Assembly (NCBI RefSeq): GCF_000004075.3 | Contig: NC_026659.2 | Location: 21,904,272-21,968,271 of the forward strand | Origin: Cucumis sativus | Lineage: Eukaryota; Streptophyta; Magnoliopsida; Cucurbitales; Cucurbitaceae | Direction: 5' to 3' | Length of the DNA: 64,000 bases | Part shown: piece after piece, positions 1-11,970 of the stretch | How the letters are laid out: every line of letters starts with the position of its first letter | Position numbering within the stretch: position 1 is the first letter of the stretch | Program-made: the position numbers and the translations under genes | Notes under the pieces: model-generated | Databases searched by the model: none | What the model saw: only the letters and a program-made list of their open reading frames with translations | What the model was told of the DNA's origin: nothing

Positions 1-130
1 ACCTTCCCTCTTCATTCTGGAGTGATGAAATTGAGCTAGGGGAGAAGAAGAAAGGATAAGAGAGAGGTTTGAAGGGAAGAAGAAGGAAGGTTTGGAGTTA
101 AAATAGAAAACGAAGGAAGAAAAGAAGCTT
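1..130 (-). other. Possible 5' leader and first codons of a gene running off the left edge
   Basis: On the minus strand this stretch reads as a long pyrimidine-rich leader (CT-rich runs from about 130 down to 30), followed by an ATG at 15-13 and codons for Met-Lys-Arg-Glu-Gly before the window ends. A pyrimidine-rich 5' UTR directly before an ATG is typical of plant genes. Five codons cannot identify a protein, so this is a guess from composition only. Confidence 0.25.
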
Positions 131-1239
131 GGGAGGCAAGGACTTGATTCTGTCCTACCATTACATATTTAATTGCGCGTTCACCAAGCAGTTGTTAGTT
201 GACTTTGGATTTCTTTTTATCTTATTCTTTAAACTTTGCTTTAAATACTATTTTATACTCCATTTACATCCACTTTTTGTTTTATCTTCCTTTCAATACT
301 TTTATTTCTCCAATTTTAGTTTTTATATTTTCTATAAACATTTACTACCACTAGTCTCTTGTCCAAAAAACACTTCTGGCCCCTATTAATATTATTGAAT
401 ACGTAGTCTCTTTTCTTACTTAAAATGGTTATAATTATCTAGATAATTTCAAAAACAAATTGATTTAAAGACTAAATAAAAGATTTATTGAAATATTACC
501 TAAGCAAAAGTCAAAATGTTCAAAGTTTTTAAAAACAATATTAAATTCAGTGCAAGGTTCACAATGGTTTAAATAACTTTTCAGTTTTTTTTTTACTATA
601 CAATTGAAGAATTATTTTAGATGACAAGAGTCTTGAAAATATATACAAAATATAAAAAAGAAGAAGTTAAATTCAGTTACTAATTAACAATTACTAGTGT
701 CTACCAATATCCATTGATAGATCAGCATCTATCAATAATGATCTAAAATTTTGTTATAATAATAACATTTCACAAAGTTGAAAACATCAATCTTCTTTAA
801 TCCTGTGTAATTATGGTCAAGAGATAGAAATGAAAACACACATATATAAATGTCATGTAGTATTTAAAAAATGTTGAATAGAGGAAACAAATTAGAATAT
901 GAAGCATATAAACCCAAAATTTCAAAATTGAGGGGCTAATATGGTCATATAAAACTTTTGACAATAACAAAATTTGTAGCTTCCATTCTCATAATTCATG
1001 CTCACATCTTTACCCTTTAAAAGGATCATAACCAAATATCTCTCAACTAGTTATTGAATAAGAAATAATTTCATTGATGATTGCAAAATTACAAAGAGAA
1101 AGGAACCCAGAGGAGATTAGCTTTTTGGATCATGTAACTTATATGAATTTATACAATTTGATCTATTGCTAAATATACATTTATACTAAAAGAATATTGG
1201 ATCTTATACATTAGTAAATTCTTCCTAGTGAGAGTGGGA
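131..1239. other. AT-rich intergenic stretch
   Basis: No gene was recognised. The sequence is AT-rich with short homopolymer runs. Its right part is the 3' flank of the NTF2-like gene that ends at 1240; its left part would be the upstream region of the putative edge gene. Confidence 0.5.
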
Positions 1240-3563
1240 TTATATCCGATCTGCTAGCTGAGGGAATTGTTCCAGAAGCCAAGTTACACCTCTAATGGCT
1301 GTCTGTAATGGAAGAAAATGGATCAAATTATGACAAATACAAAAACTCAGAAACCATCTTTCTCAACAGGAGGAAAAAGAAAAACTATTTTCATCCATGA
1401 ATGTAAATAAATACTACTGTTACATTGTAGTAGGTGAAGCTCAGGCATAGATTGCTGTAAGTAAATAAAATCCATTGTAGATTTGTGATTTATATACTCG
1501 TAGCAGTGTAAAATAAGATGATATAAAGCAGAAGAGAATTGATCAAGTCAAAGTCAAAACTCCGATTCGTCTGTATTTGAAAATCTAGAAGCCACAAAGT
1601 CGTATGAGTGGAAAAATTATGCAAAGGAAATGACTATGGCATGTTCAAAGAAAATTCTTTAGTGGATTTGGAAATTGCAAGAGAAACTGTTCGGTTATTA
1701 GACATAACATGTGCTGCTACTACATACACATCAACTCCCACGAATTTTATTCCATATTTGTTGTGGCAAAAGGCTTTAAGCAACTTTCGTTGAGCAAAAA
1801 TGAAAAAGACATCCCTCTACAAGAAGAGACTCCAGCGAAATAGAAATAGAAAGCAGGAATCTATCAAGAAGGGTATAAATTAATTATTCATGGCTGATAT
1901 CAATATCCCTAAACCCAAGAAAATAAATAGAGAGCACTAACTCATTTTTTGCATCACCAAGGATCCTCATTTTAATTAGAGGAGTCTCACATTTCAATTT
2001 AAACGAACATCTATCCAGCATTTAGAAATCTCTAGGCCTCTCGATGTTCTGTATGATTTATCAATGTGCTATAATTTTAAGCCTAACTTCTGTTATATAT
2101 GAATAAAATCTCTAAGAAACAAAATCAATTGAAAACAACATGATAATCGTTGTAATAGTTCAGTATCTTTGGATATTTCCTACGAGATTGTGGCAGTAAT
2201 CGTTGTAATAGTTTGTTTGCTAGTAATCTAAAACCGCAAACAAACTCCTCTCTCAACCACTCATAAGGCTAAACACTCCTTCATATCAAATTCAACTTCT
2301 TCTATAAGCAAAGACAGCTCCATCATCTCAAATATTGTGGATTTTATAAACATCAAAAGACTGTACTTCGAAACAACTAGACATGAAAACGAGTTAATGA
2401 ATACGACATGACACTTCAAGGTCATCACTTTTGGGGATATAATTGATTATTTCTGTCAATCACAAAAATAGTTCATAAGAACTAAACTCCACCAACACTA
2501 ATTGGTCCTAAATTGTCCCAAACATATGAAAGAAATCAGCCTCAAAAGCTTAAATTACTCGATTATTTACCTTCCTAAGAGATAGAAACAATGTATAAGT
2601 ATGATTAGAGAAGTAGAAGGAGCACCTACATCTATGGACAAGGAAAGACAAATAGAAAGAAAAAGCAAAATTAACTTACCAAAGCCATCTCCCCAGGCTT
2701 GAATGCAGGCTCAACGCTGTCTCTTGCATAGCTGTAAATTGAAACAAAGCAAGTAAACAACTTAATTAGCAACCGAAGTCGAGCTACTAAAACTGCATAT
2801 TTCAACAAGGTGAAGGAAAAGAATAGAACTATTACTTACATAATTTGTTTCTTGCCATCAACATCAGCCAAGCGATAAAAGCTGCATCCCTTACTAAAAG
2901 GAAACTCTTTCCCTTTCCATTCTACAATGAAAATTTCAAACAATAATCACTGCAAGAAACAAATGCACTAAAACTCAATGTTATATATGAAATCAAAGTT
3001 ACCTAAATGCCAAAGTACACCCAGAGCTGATGAGTCTTCGGTGGATATATCATCAATAACAAACTGAAGATCCTTACTGATGGAATCGTTAAACTTTTTG
3101 AAGAAAAGAAGAATGTCCTGCATGAATTGGGTCACAAAATCGTCGTAAATATCGCATAAATCCAAAAGGGGTTATGTTATTACGAGCTGAGGAATTGATA
3201 AACGAGTCCATACCGTACCTTCCGACCGACGAAAGGGCGAGAAAAGATGAGGTCCTCGTAAACGCAATTCTCAGCAATGAGTGGTTCAACGGAGGCGAGG
3301 TCATGGCGATTGACTCCGTCGTAAAAGTCCCTTACGACATTAGAAGCGGATCGGAGGGTGTCGAGAGGGGCGTCGGTGGGTGGAGATGGAACGGTGACGG
3401 CCGGATTGTCGGAAGAAGAAGATGAGACGCGAAGAGGGGAATAGGGTGCGGGTTTGGGAATTGAAGGAGAAGTGAAAGAATGGGAAATTGGAAATGGAGA
3501 AGGAGATTTTTTGTGGTTGAAAATGGGAAGGGATGGGGATGAAGATGATAGAATGGAGTTCAT
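1240..3563 (-). CDS. NTF2-like / SnoaL-like fold protein, probably chloroplast-targeted
   Basis: Five exons on the minus strand: 3563-3219, 3117-3003, 2921-2840, 2731-2680 and 1302-1240, joining in phase to 218 residues. Residues 1 to about 55 are rich in Ser, Pro and basic residues and look like a plastid transit peptide. From about residue 70 the protein has the NTF2-like cone fold pattern: a helix with VVRDFYDGVNRHDLASVEPL, then EDLIFSRPFVGRK, GVLWHLEWKGKEFPFSKG, and a C-terminal GVTWLLEQFPQLAD before the stop. This organisation matches the plant NTF2-like family of the Arabidopsis At1g71480 type as I remember it. Members of the fold bind small molecules or proteins; no catalytic role can be read here. 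Intron 4 (2679-1303, 1,377 bp) is AT-rich and holds no gene that I recognise. The family call is solid; plastid location is inferred. Confidence 0.88.
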
Positions 3564-5993
3564 CGGCGCCGCCGTCTCTTAACCTGAAATGTAGCCACTC
3601 GTCGACTTCTATTTTGCTCCACAAAAATGGTGAGATTGGCTGATGCTTCCGTCCGCACAATAATTATTGTTATTATTATTCTTCCTTTTAAAAATGAAAA
3701 ATTCTGCACTCAGCTCTAAAAGTAAAAGAAGAGAAATATTATTGATGGGAACAAAATTCATAAAATTGAAAAATGATCTTAGTTCGATACTAATTGATAT
3801 CATTGTTACTACTTTCCCGATCGATTAAAAATATTTATTCATGTTTCGTAGATGCTTGAACTGTTTTTGTAGTTATCTTTTAATATGTTTCAAGTGATGT
3901 GTCTCAATTGTTGTGAATCTTGCATAATATTTCTTTTCATACTTTAAATATAACACATATCTAATGTTTGCCTTTTCTTACTTCGACGTGCTATTTAGGT
4001 TCAAGAAGCATTCGGTGTTAGGGTTGGCACGTATTATATTACTTATTCTTCATCATGAATTTGACGTAACTTTGTGCTTGCAGCACAACATTATGTGATT
4101 GTGGCTACAACTCGTGTGAGTAGTTTGTTGAGTATTGTATTGATTCCAAACATACTACACTACTTTGGGAGAGCCTAAAGTCGATTCAATCAAGAAGGAT
4201 TTCTCATCCTTAAGAGGAGTTTAAAGTTTGTTCTTGAAAAAATTCTCATACACTTAGAGGGAGATCAAGTTTCTCGAGTGAACAAAGAGAAGAAGGAAAT
4301 ATAACTTCAAGTGAGAGGGAGTATCATATGCTTAAGGATAGCATAAGTTCTTTAGCATTAATAGTCATATATTTAGGAGAAGCCAAAGTTCTAAAGGAAA
4401 GAAGTCTCACATCTAGAGAGAGTCTAGCTGTTCACTAAGTTAGCTCTATGATTGTTACTGTAATCTTGAGTGTATACATATAAATGCAATATTGAAATTG
4501 TTTGACTCAATTATATTAGTGTATTATATTTTTTGGGTACACTGTTCCAAGACATAGGTGTCGTGGAACTAAACTAGGCAACTAACTTTTGTGTGATAAT
4601 GTTACTTCTTCACTCAAATTTTGGGTCTTGTTGACAACAAAAAAAAGTTTAATATTATGATTGGATGTGGATATGGATGCATATAGATTAAAATCTAAAT
4701 TTTCACTATTAACAATTTGATTATTATATGAAGTAAATCATCAATTCATGTCTTTGACAGTATGTTGAGGAGAAGAATCCAACTTAAAGTCGATTGTACT
4801 TTTCTTTAAAAAAACAAAAAAATAAAAGGAAAGATGTCATGTTATTTTCTTTGTCAAGGTATATTATAACTCATATTTTCTCTCTAAAAAAATCAATTTG
4901 AGACATCACAACCAACTTTTAACTTTGGAATAATAAAACTTTACAGAATTAACCAATGTTTTAAAACTAATCATTCTCAAAAAATTTCTTCTTCAACAAA
5001 ATATCACTCTTAATTCTTTTTAATTGTCTACAAAATCTTAAATTTTAATAAAAGAAATAGAAAGCTACATAAAGATTATGATAGAAATATTTGCCATCTC
5101 AATATTAAGAAAATTTTGATGAAAACATCCATTTTAATAGTTTTTTTAAAAAAATTATAAAAAAATCAATTTAAATCAATAAATAAACATTTGATTATTA
5201 TCTAAGTAAACGTGTCCAATATCTAATTATATTTATTCTAGAGGTTTATTTAATACAACAATAAAACAGGAGAATCAAACACAAACTTTGTGGTTATCAA
5301 TACATTCCAACGTCTAAGCTCTCGTGTTTTGATGCTTATTTTTGTTGTTGTGTTTTGATGCTTATTATTGTATTTCGTTGGTTTTTTTATACGGTCTATT
5401 GGAAATATCCACATGTCGATATCAAACCCACGGAAATGTGAAAATATCGATATGTCTACTATGAGTATATGATTATAACTACAAATTGTTAATCAATTGA
5501 GTAACAAGATTAAAAAGAAATTAGATACTCTTAAAAAAGAGAGAAGGGTGAGGGATGGGAAAAAACCAACCTTTTCTCTCGGTAGACATGATTTATAAGT
5601 CAAAATGAGCATAGTTTATCTTATATAAGATGTGTGGTATCAACATCAATGAACATTTCCATATTATAAAATAAAATAAGGTATTTTAAAGGTTTTTAGA
5701 GATTCGAGAAAACCCGATCAGCATAAAATCTCAACCTAGTGAATGCAGCTTAGCTACCTTATATAGTTTACTGCAGATATTTTCATTTTCAAAACCATCC
5801 CAAAATAAACAATCAAGAGCGAGCGAAGATATGGATAACAACACAATTCCCTCATATGAAGCAATAGAATACCACTCCACACTCCTAAATATGTTTTATA
5901 TTTACATCTAAAGCTTCAATGAAATTTGTTTCATCTGTCAAAGTTGACAAAGCTATGTGTTTCCTTTTAAGCCATGATTTGACAAACCTAACC
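3564..5993. other. Intergenic, AT-rich, with a possible repeat remnant
   Basis: No gene was seen. About 4140-4640 has a less AT-rich texture, with repeated GAGAG/CTAGAG-type segments and a stretch resembling transcribed repeat ends in plants, but I cannot define its borders or family. The right end (5885-5993) is the 3' flank of the cystinosin gene; 3564-3700 is the promoter side of the NTF2-like gene. Confidence 0.4.
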
Positions 5994-8900
5994 TTACACG
6001 TCTTCTGATTGTGGGCGATCTGGAGGTGCGATAAGTGCCTCTCTTGTCTTGTCGTCAGCTTTTTGAGACACAATCGGCCTCTTGCCAGGATATAGTACAT
6101 AATGTTGAAGCATGAAAAGAAGATCAAAGAATATACTTATCTGCAAAATTGTATAAAACAGCAAATGCATTGTTAGCAGTTGAGAAGTAACAAATCTTTC
6201 CCTTCTGTTGTTCCAATGCATAGAAATGGTCTCAAATGCATTGTTAAACAAGAAGTTTTTGGCCTCAACAAAGCCGTAAACAAGATTGAAGTTCGAAGTC
6301 CACAAACAAGTAAAGGAAAGAGAACTTCATCATAAAACTAAAGAAGAGTCCATACCAGAGAGAGCAATGTTTTCCCAATATTGCCATAAAAGTTAACCCA
6401 AGAATCTGAAAGGAAAAGAAAGTTGAATTTATGTAACCCAGGTAACAATATTCATACGCTACAGCCAAAAGGCAAGGACAAAGATAACATACTTTGATCA
6501 ATGGACTGCACTGCCATCTGTGCATAATTTGCCAAGCCTCCCAGAAAGTCGAGCAGTATGTTGCCAATGCTGAATCCATCAGTGCTCTTCCGCAAAAAGT
6601 TCATGATTGCCTTTATAAATAATACGTTAGGAGTAATCATCAAAACATACACATTTTACCTTGTAAGTTTAACTGGAATAATGCAATGACTTAAACAAAA
6701 GATATCAGCTTTAGCCATGATGATTTTGTTGATCCTATTCATGTAAATTTTAAAACAAGTAAAAGCTGGTTTTCTATCCTGTAACACTGATTTTGATTTT
6801 TATGGACAGTCACCAAGGTGCGAAGATAAATTATGAACTAATCAACCTAATATTGTCATATGGATTCTGGTAGTATACAGATGGGTCAAGGTCTCTTTTG
6901 ATAACAACTGTAAACAATTAAGAAATTCTCACCTGAGGTATGTATTTAATAGCCGTCATAAATACTTGAATTGAGCTGCCAACATTAAAGATCTCAATGT
7001 TAAAAGGCAACTAGACTTGGGATACTCTACAATGAAGCCATAAATTGAGTGACAAAATAATAAGACGAAGAAGAAGAAAAGAAAAAGTAAAACTGTAAAA
7101 CTAAAAAGGAAGAAGAGTTTTGTTTGATATGAGGTTGTAAAGCAAGAACAGCCAGTACTACTACCAATAAAAAGAAACCCCCCAAAAAAGACAGAATTCA
7201 AAAAGATATTCCCAAAAGACCATCTAGCATCAAGTATGGTCGTGTTGTAGAGCTAGAGTAGGTGGGGAAACATTATCGTATTATTCCATTCACTGTTCCC
7301 TTGGCTGAATTTCCTTTTAATAAATTTGGTTTGTTGCCTTAAGGATATTAGTTTTTGCTTCCCAAAGTTCTTTCTGAATTTGGTTAACTCCGAGAAGGTT
7401 AGGCTAGAGTCCTTTCAAAAATTGTTTAAAAGCTCAATAGTTAGCTTTCTAGATCAAGGGAACATGCAAATCTTCAAAGATAAACTATAAGGGGCCATTT
7501 GGGGCAAAGATTATCTAGGATTATAAAAACAATCTCTTGTTACCGAAATACTATTTAAAAGTCTCCAATTAACTACAGTAAACCACTATTTCAAAACTCC
7601 CAATTGGCTACAGTATTTACTATTTAGTACCACTCCCTTGTCGAATTAAAATAGTCTACACACCAAACACATACGATTATAACTATTATAATCCAAACTA
7701 AATTAATCTACACCCCAAACACAAACTATTCTAATCAACCTAGGACTATAACAACTCACTCCTTGCCCCAAACACCCCCTAAGGTACTTGTCGAGCATGT
7801 ACAATACAGCCTATAATTGCAGTGTCTTAGCTAAATATCACATTCAGAAAACTTCTTGAGAACCCACTTACTTGAATATGGAAATTAGCCAGAGCCAAGA
7901 ATGGCTAGACAGACCAATGAAGAAACAAATTGCAGCAAATATCCATACAACAATCACAATTGTCAGAGATATTTTGGAAACTATCTGAGTTCCGCGCTGT
8001 AAAAGTAAAAGAAATCAACATGTGTTACTAAAACCAATATCAAACTAGATCAGGAGACAGAACAAACATAAAATTAGAGAAGAATCCTAAACTGCTCACA
8101 TCATAGATCACAACTTGGAATAAGGTGATTGCCGTTAACAGAACAGCATGTATTGAGAAAGCAACATCACTTGCAGCAACAGGTATCATCTGAGAGATCC
8201 AAGAAAATCAACAACATCAATAGAAATATGTCAAATGGAGTTTAGCTAAACGGTAACTGAGATGACTTTTCTCTCATGAGGTTGGAGGTTCAATCCCTCA
8301 TCTCGTGGTTGTTGTAATCAGAAAACAAAAGGTGAAAGGATAGAAAACTCAATACATGAACATTTATCGACTAATGAAGTAATCAAGCTAGTGGACAAAG
8401 TTAAATTTAATTATATATATAGTATAGTAATACACACTAATACAAATTAAATAGCAGGGACATTGAGTTCAAACTTCCGCATCCAGATTTTACTGACAAA
8501 AATATGCTTGTAGTTTTGAAATCCAACACATTAAGTAATTCTAAAGCGGCTAAACACGAGATACATTCAGGGAATGCAACAACTAATTCCAACATCAAAA
8601 CATGAAAGCACAAGAACACACAACTAGAAGTTCAAGCCTAAAATTTGAACAAAAAAGCAAGAAGGCAAAAACCTGATCGTAACCATATTTGTCAAAGTAC
8701 TGTTTCTGAACAGCCGAGCTGAAGTAAAGCGAGGCGTTATATATCAAATACGTCGAGTGCTTCGTCAAATTCAACAGCACAAAATCGAAGTTCAGTCCCA
8801 CGACACTACATCAACAAAAAGAAAATAACATCAAACAGAAGAAGAAATCAGAAGAAATAAACAAAAGGAGATGAAACAAAAGTACCTCTTCCTACGGAAA

Positions 8901-9004
8901 TTTAAGATGACTTGAGGATAGAAACTGATGGACCAGGAAACAAAGGCGAACCATCCGAGAACTTGGTAGGTGATCTCGAGCGGAATCGAATTCCAAGACG
9001 CCAT
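5994..9004 (-). CDS. Cystinosin homologue (PQ-loop lysosomal/vacuolar cystine transporter)
   Basis: Eight exons on the minus strand: 9004-8886, 8805-8673, 8189-8100, 7996-7872, 6975-6933, 6610-6493, 6405-6356 and 6140-5994; total 274 residues, all phases close. Cystinosins are seven-helix proton-coupled cystine exporters of lysosome or vacuole membranes. Both PQ-loop motifs are visible: P30-Q31 in [14 protein letters not shown] and P169-Q170 in [19 protein letters not shown], followed by the conserved [10 protein letters not shown] and a C-terminal [11 protein letters not shown]. Several hydrophobic helices lie between. The hydrophilic tail after about residue 245 ends in EDV. A GYDQM sequence (residues 81-85) lies in a loop, recalling the C-terminal GYDQL lysosomal signal of human cystinosin. 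A MITE (intron 4) and a SINE (intron 2) are inserted in introns. As I recall, Arabidopsis At5g40670 is the counterpart. Confidence 0.95.
7491..7779. mobile_element. Tourist-like MITE (PIF/Harbinger type)
   Basis: A 289-bp element in intron 4 of the cystinosin gene. Its ends form an imperfect terminal inverted repeat: GGGGCCATTTGGGGCAAAGA on the left, and the reverse complement of the right end begins GGGGGTGTTTGGGGCAAGGA. It is flanked by the 3-bp direct repeat TAA (7488-7490 and 7780-7782). TAA target duplication plus G-rich ends of the GGGxxTGTTTGG type are the hallmarks of Tourist/PIF-Harbinger MITEs. It has no coding capacity. Confidence 0.85.
8237..8335 (+). mobile_element. tRNA-derived SINE-like sequence
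   Basis: This carries a pol III-type internal promoter: an A-box-like TAGCTAAACGGT (8243-8254) and a B box GGTTCAATCCC (8287-8297), 32 bp apart, followed by a short tail ending in A-rich sequence. It lies in cystinosin intron 2, opposite to the gene. The whole does not fold as a normal tRNA cloverleaf, so a SINE head is more likely than a tRNA gene. Exact ends are uncertain. Confidence 0.55.
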
Positions 9005-10779
9005 TTCTCTTGGTTAACTTAATTCCAGCAAAGGCAAATGAAAAAGAAGAAAGAGAAAACGATGGTCGGAAACTAAAATTCGAATCGCCAAATAAAAACT
9101 GAGAAGCAGAGAAAGAGGACGAACGGCGAGAAATGCCGGCGGATGGAGGGAAGATTCACCGGCGGAATTAGGGCCCCACTCTCCAACTAATATTTAAACA
9201 TTTAAAAGAAAAGAAAAGGGAAATTAGAACTTCGGTGTTCGTTTTTTCCTTTTGGCTATTTTTAAGTAATAGAAAGAAAATGTAATAAGGAAGGGTATGG
9301 TAAGTCATTTGGAGTATAATAGAAATGGAATAGAGACGTAAAGAGAGGCCATATTCATAAAACACCTCATTGTCTTATATTATTTCATTCACTTTTTTCC
9401 ATACGTTTCTGCACCTTATCCATATTTTTGCCTTAATTATCAAACCAAATAAATAGGATCATTACCAAATTTATTGTGAAAAATAATGCCACAATCTAAA
9501 TACTTACACAATACAAATTTACAAATTAGAAAATATTGATAAAAATATACGTAAAAATGATGGACTAGAACCACGATTCACTACATTATTGACACCATGT
9601 CCTACCGAGTTTACTCTAGGATAGGCTGCCACATCATACAAAAATCGTGATTTCCATCTAAGATTTGCAAGTCTTGTTATCAAATAAGTATTAAAGAAGT
9701 CATTAGTCTCGTTGTTTCTTTGTTATCAATATAGTGAATCCTACCTCTTATGTTTGAGTTCAATTTTTATTTTCTAACTTCTTGTTCTTTTCTTATTACC
9801 TATCAAACTATCCTAAGACTAGTTCACAATTTCTTTTATATGTGGCAGTCTAAAGTAAACGAATGAAACGTGATGTCATGTAGATGAAAATTGTGGACTT
9901 GGTCTTATTTAAACTTAGGAATTAGAAAGATATGTGTGTTTGGTCTTTAAGTTCTAACAATCTATTTTTTTTTCCAGCTTTTAGCTCTCTAAGATTAGAC
10001 CAATTTGGTTCTTGAATTTTCAAAATATATCTTTCTAATTCCTAAGTTTAAAAAATATCTTTCTAATTCCTAAGTTTTAAAAACGTGGAGTTTAAATTTA
10101 TTTTCAACGACCGTAAAACTATTAATTTTGTTTTAAAAATCAAATAAAATAAATACTTGAGGATCCTTTTATACTTACTTTTAAAAGCTCACCAACTTGA
10201 GTACATTTAGAAAAATTAGAGATCAAGTTAGCGTATTCTGGTGAATGTACGGAACTAAAAAAGAGTAAATTTTTAAAACCTAAAAACTAAACTGTGGATA
10301 ATCAAAATTTGGGAACTGAACAAATGTCATTTTTCTTCTAATTCCTAATTAAAAATACCCATCATAATTAATTTGCATTCACATATCAATTGCGAAGGGA
10401 AATATTAGATTAATAAAAAAAAAATATTGATGTTTTCTACAACACTCTTTTTGTATCTCTAATTAAGTAGCATATGTAAATATAGTCCTAATTCAACCAG
10501 TAAAGTCATATAGTTTCAATTAAGCATAACTCAATTACGGATGGAATTCTTCAAATTTGATAATTGGATAATTCATAGACTACAATTCACTAATTTTTCT
10601 CTAAAGTAATTTAAATTAAAAAGATTTGGGAAAAAAATATGAATTCCAAATAAATTAAATAGAGGGAGAAGAAAAAGAAGCAAAAATAAATAAAATGGAA
10701 ATTAAGTTTAAATTTTCAACAACTGTCTATAAAAAAAATAAACCCAAACGAAATCTTGAAGATGACGAACAAAGAAATC
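9005..10779. other. Intergenic region between cystinosin promoter and phytocyanin 3' end
   Basis: The first 170 bp are the 5' leader and promoter side of the cystinosin gene. The rest is AT-rich, with no gene seen. A short direct duplication of ATCTTTCTAATTCCTAAGTT lies at about 10028-10076. The texture at 9930-10330 (phrases like 'ggtcttt' and 'ggttcttgaa') recurs at about 34570-34680 and 53330-53470, suggesting a dispersed old repeat that I cannot name. Confidence 0.4.
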
Positions 10780-11338
10780 CTAAAACAGAATGGACAGAGC
10801 CAACGAAGCAGAGACCAATTTCATAAACCCAAGCCAAGAAGTTGGAGTCCTCACAGCTGATGATTTCTCGGAGGATTCATCATCCGCCATCACCTTCACG
10901 ATCATCCTCTGCCCTTTCTCACAATGTCCATTAGCGCCACTGATGAAGTAAAAAGTTCCCGATCGGCTGAATTGGAAGACGGTATTTCCAGTGTTGGAAA
11001 AGAAGCTCGGCTGCGTGGAGTTACATCTTTTGTACTCGTCTTTCGTCACCTCCATCACAGAATCCTTCTTGTACCGGAAACCTTGTTTCAAAAACAAAAC
11101 ACAGACACAATGCCAATGAGAAGAAACGGAAATCAATTTATTTTTAAGATGAACGCTACTTACGGACGGCATCATCAGCTTTGAATCTGTTTTCGGAGGC
11201 CCAATCATTGTAGATTTTACTGTCATTAGCTGGAGGAACTACCCAGCCTTTAAGGCCACCCACTTGGAATTCAAAAGAAACGACTGTGGAGAGGGAGGTG
11301 GTGAAAAGGAAGAGAGTAAGGAAGGAACTGAAAGCCAT
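10780..11338 (-). CDS. Early nodulin-like protein (phytocyanin domain, GPI-anchored)
   Basis: Two exons, 11338-11164 and 11081-10780, giving 158 residues. The ATG at 11338 is chosen over an in-frame ATG slightly upstream because it directly starts a signal peptide (MAFSSFLTLFLFTTSLSTVV). The mature part begins FEFQVGGLKGW and carries the phytocyanin signature: NDWASENRF, FRYKKDSVMEV, a Cys in YKRC and its disulfide partner in GHCEKGQ. The C-terminus is hydrophobic (SWLGFMKLVSASLALSILF), as for GPI anchoring. The first copper-ligand His of blue copper phytocyanins is replaced (KKDSV), which fits the non-copper early nodulin-like (ENODL) subclass. Such proteins sit at the plasma membrane/cell wall. 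A TATA box (TATAAAT, plus-strand 11394-11400) lies about 60 bp upstream. Confidence 0.93.
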
Positions 11339-11602
11339 TGTAGTGAAGTGCATTGAAGAAGGCAAAGTGAATGATTAATAAATTTGGGGAGAAATTTATA
11401 GTGGTGTAAATGGAAGTTGAAAGGAGTTTGAATAATGGGCGGTTGATTTTTTTTTTGTTCATTCATGGCTTTGGTTGCACGTTCAGACCTACAATTTAGG
11501 GAATGGAGAATGAATTATTGTTTTCTTATTCTGTTTGGATCGTGGGAAGAAAAAAGTGTAATTCTTCTCAATTTTCATTTATTAGTATTTGATTGGAGTA
11601 TT
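11339..11602. other. Divergent promoter space between phytocyanin and 7SL genes
   Basis: About 260 bp separates the minus-strand phytocyanin ATG from the promoter of the plus-strand 7SL RNA gene. It holds the phytocyanin TATA box at 11394-11400 (minus strand) and otherwise AT-rich sequence. Confidence 0.6.
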
Positions 11603-11644
11603 ATCCCACATTGATAAAATTGTCATTGAGCGTCTTTTTTATAA
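11603..11644 (+). promoter_or_regulatory. USE and TATA promoter of the 7SL RNA gene
   Basis: ATCCCACATTG at 11603-11613 matches the plant small-RNA upstream sequence element (consensus RTCCCACATCG) with two differences. A TATA-like TTTATAA follows at 11638-11644. The gap of 24 bp is the spacing known for pol III-transcribed plant genes such as U6 and 7SL, rather than the roughly 33 bp of pol II snRNA genes. The RNA start follows about 25 bp later. Confidence 0.8.
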
Positions 11645-11668
11645 TCTCTACGTGTACGTACTGCGATC

Positions 11669-11970
11669 GCCGAGCTCGGTCGTGTGAGCTTGTAACCCAA
11701 ATGGGGGCATTGAAGTGGTTGAAGGTTGTTTCGTTCCACCGTGTAGGGTTTGACCGAGGCGACCTCCGGCTTGCCCGTTACAAGTTGGGAGTTGGGCCTT
11801 GGGCTCTCGACGTAGGCCGAGAGTCCATTGCTCCTAAAGATTGGTGGGCACCGCGTTAGGCTGGTTCACAGAGCAGCGTAACCACCCACTCTCATCGGTG
11901 TAAGGATTACAAGCCGGTTCTCGGTGGCCTATCATTACACAGTCGGATGTTCCCAGTCCGACGACCACTT
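11669..11970 (+). ncRNA. 7SL RNA, the RNA of the signal recognition particle
   Basis: About 302 bp of GC-rich sequence in an AT-rich setting, in plant 7SL size. The 5' Alu-domain block is clear: GCCGAGCTCGG, then GTGAGCTTGTAACCC and ATGGGGGCATT. The central part has GACCTCCGGCTTGCCCGTTA and GTGGGCACCGCGTTAGGCTG, and the 3' part has CAGAGCAGCGTAACC, ATCGGTGTAAGGATTACAAG, CGGTGGCCTATCA and TCCCAGTCCGACGACC. These are the conserved blocks of angiosperm 7SL as I remember them. GTCGGA/TCCGAC near the end can pair. The RNA scaffolds SRP, which arrests and docks translating ribosomes at the ER. Promoter and T-run terminator are both in place, so it looks like a live gene rather than a pseudogene, though some positions differ from the sequences I recall. 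Confidence 0.92.

Noticed and set aside
8237-8300. Possible tRNA gene because of a good B box
   Set aside because: Acceptor and anticodon stems do not form, and similar heads recur at other places in the window, so a SINE is more likely.
11593-11859. Open frame over the 7SL region on the plus strand
   Set aside because: It overlaps a structured RNA gene with its own pol III promoter. No protein domain is present and the frame ends inside the RNA.
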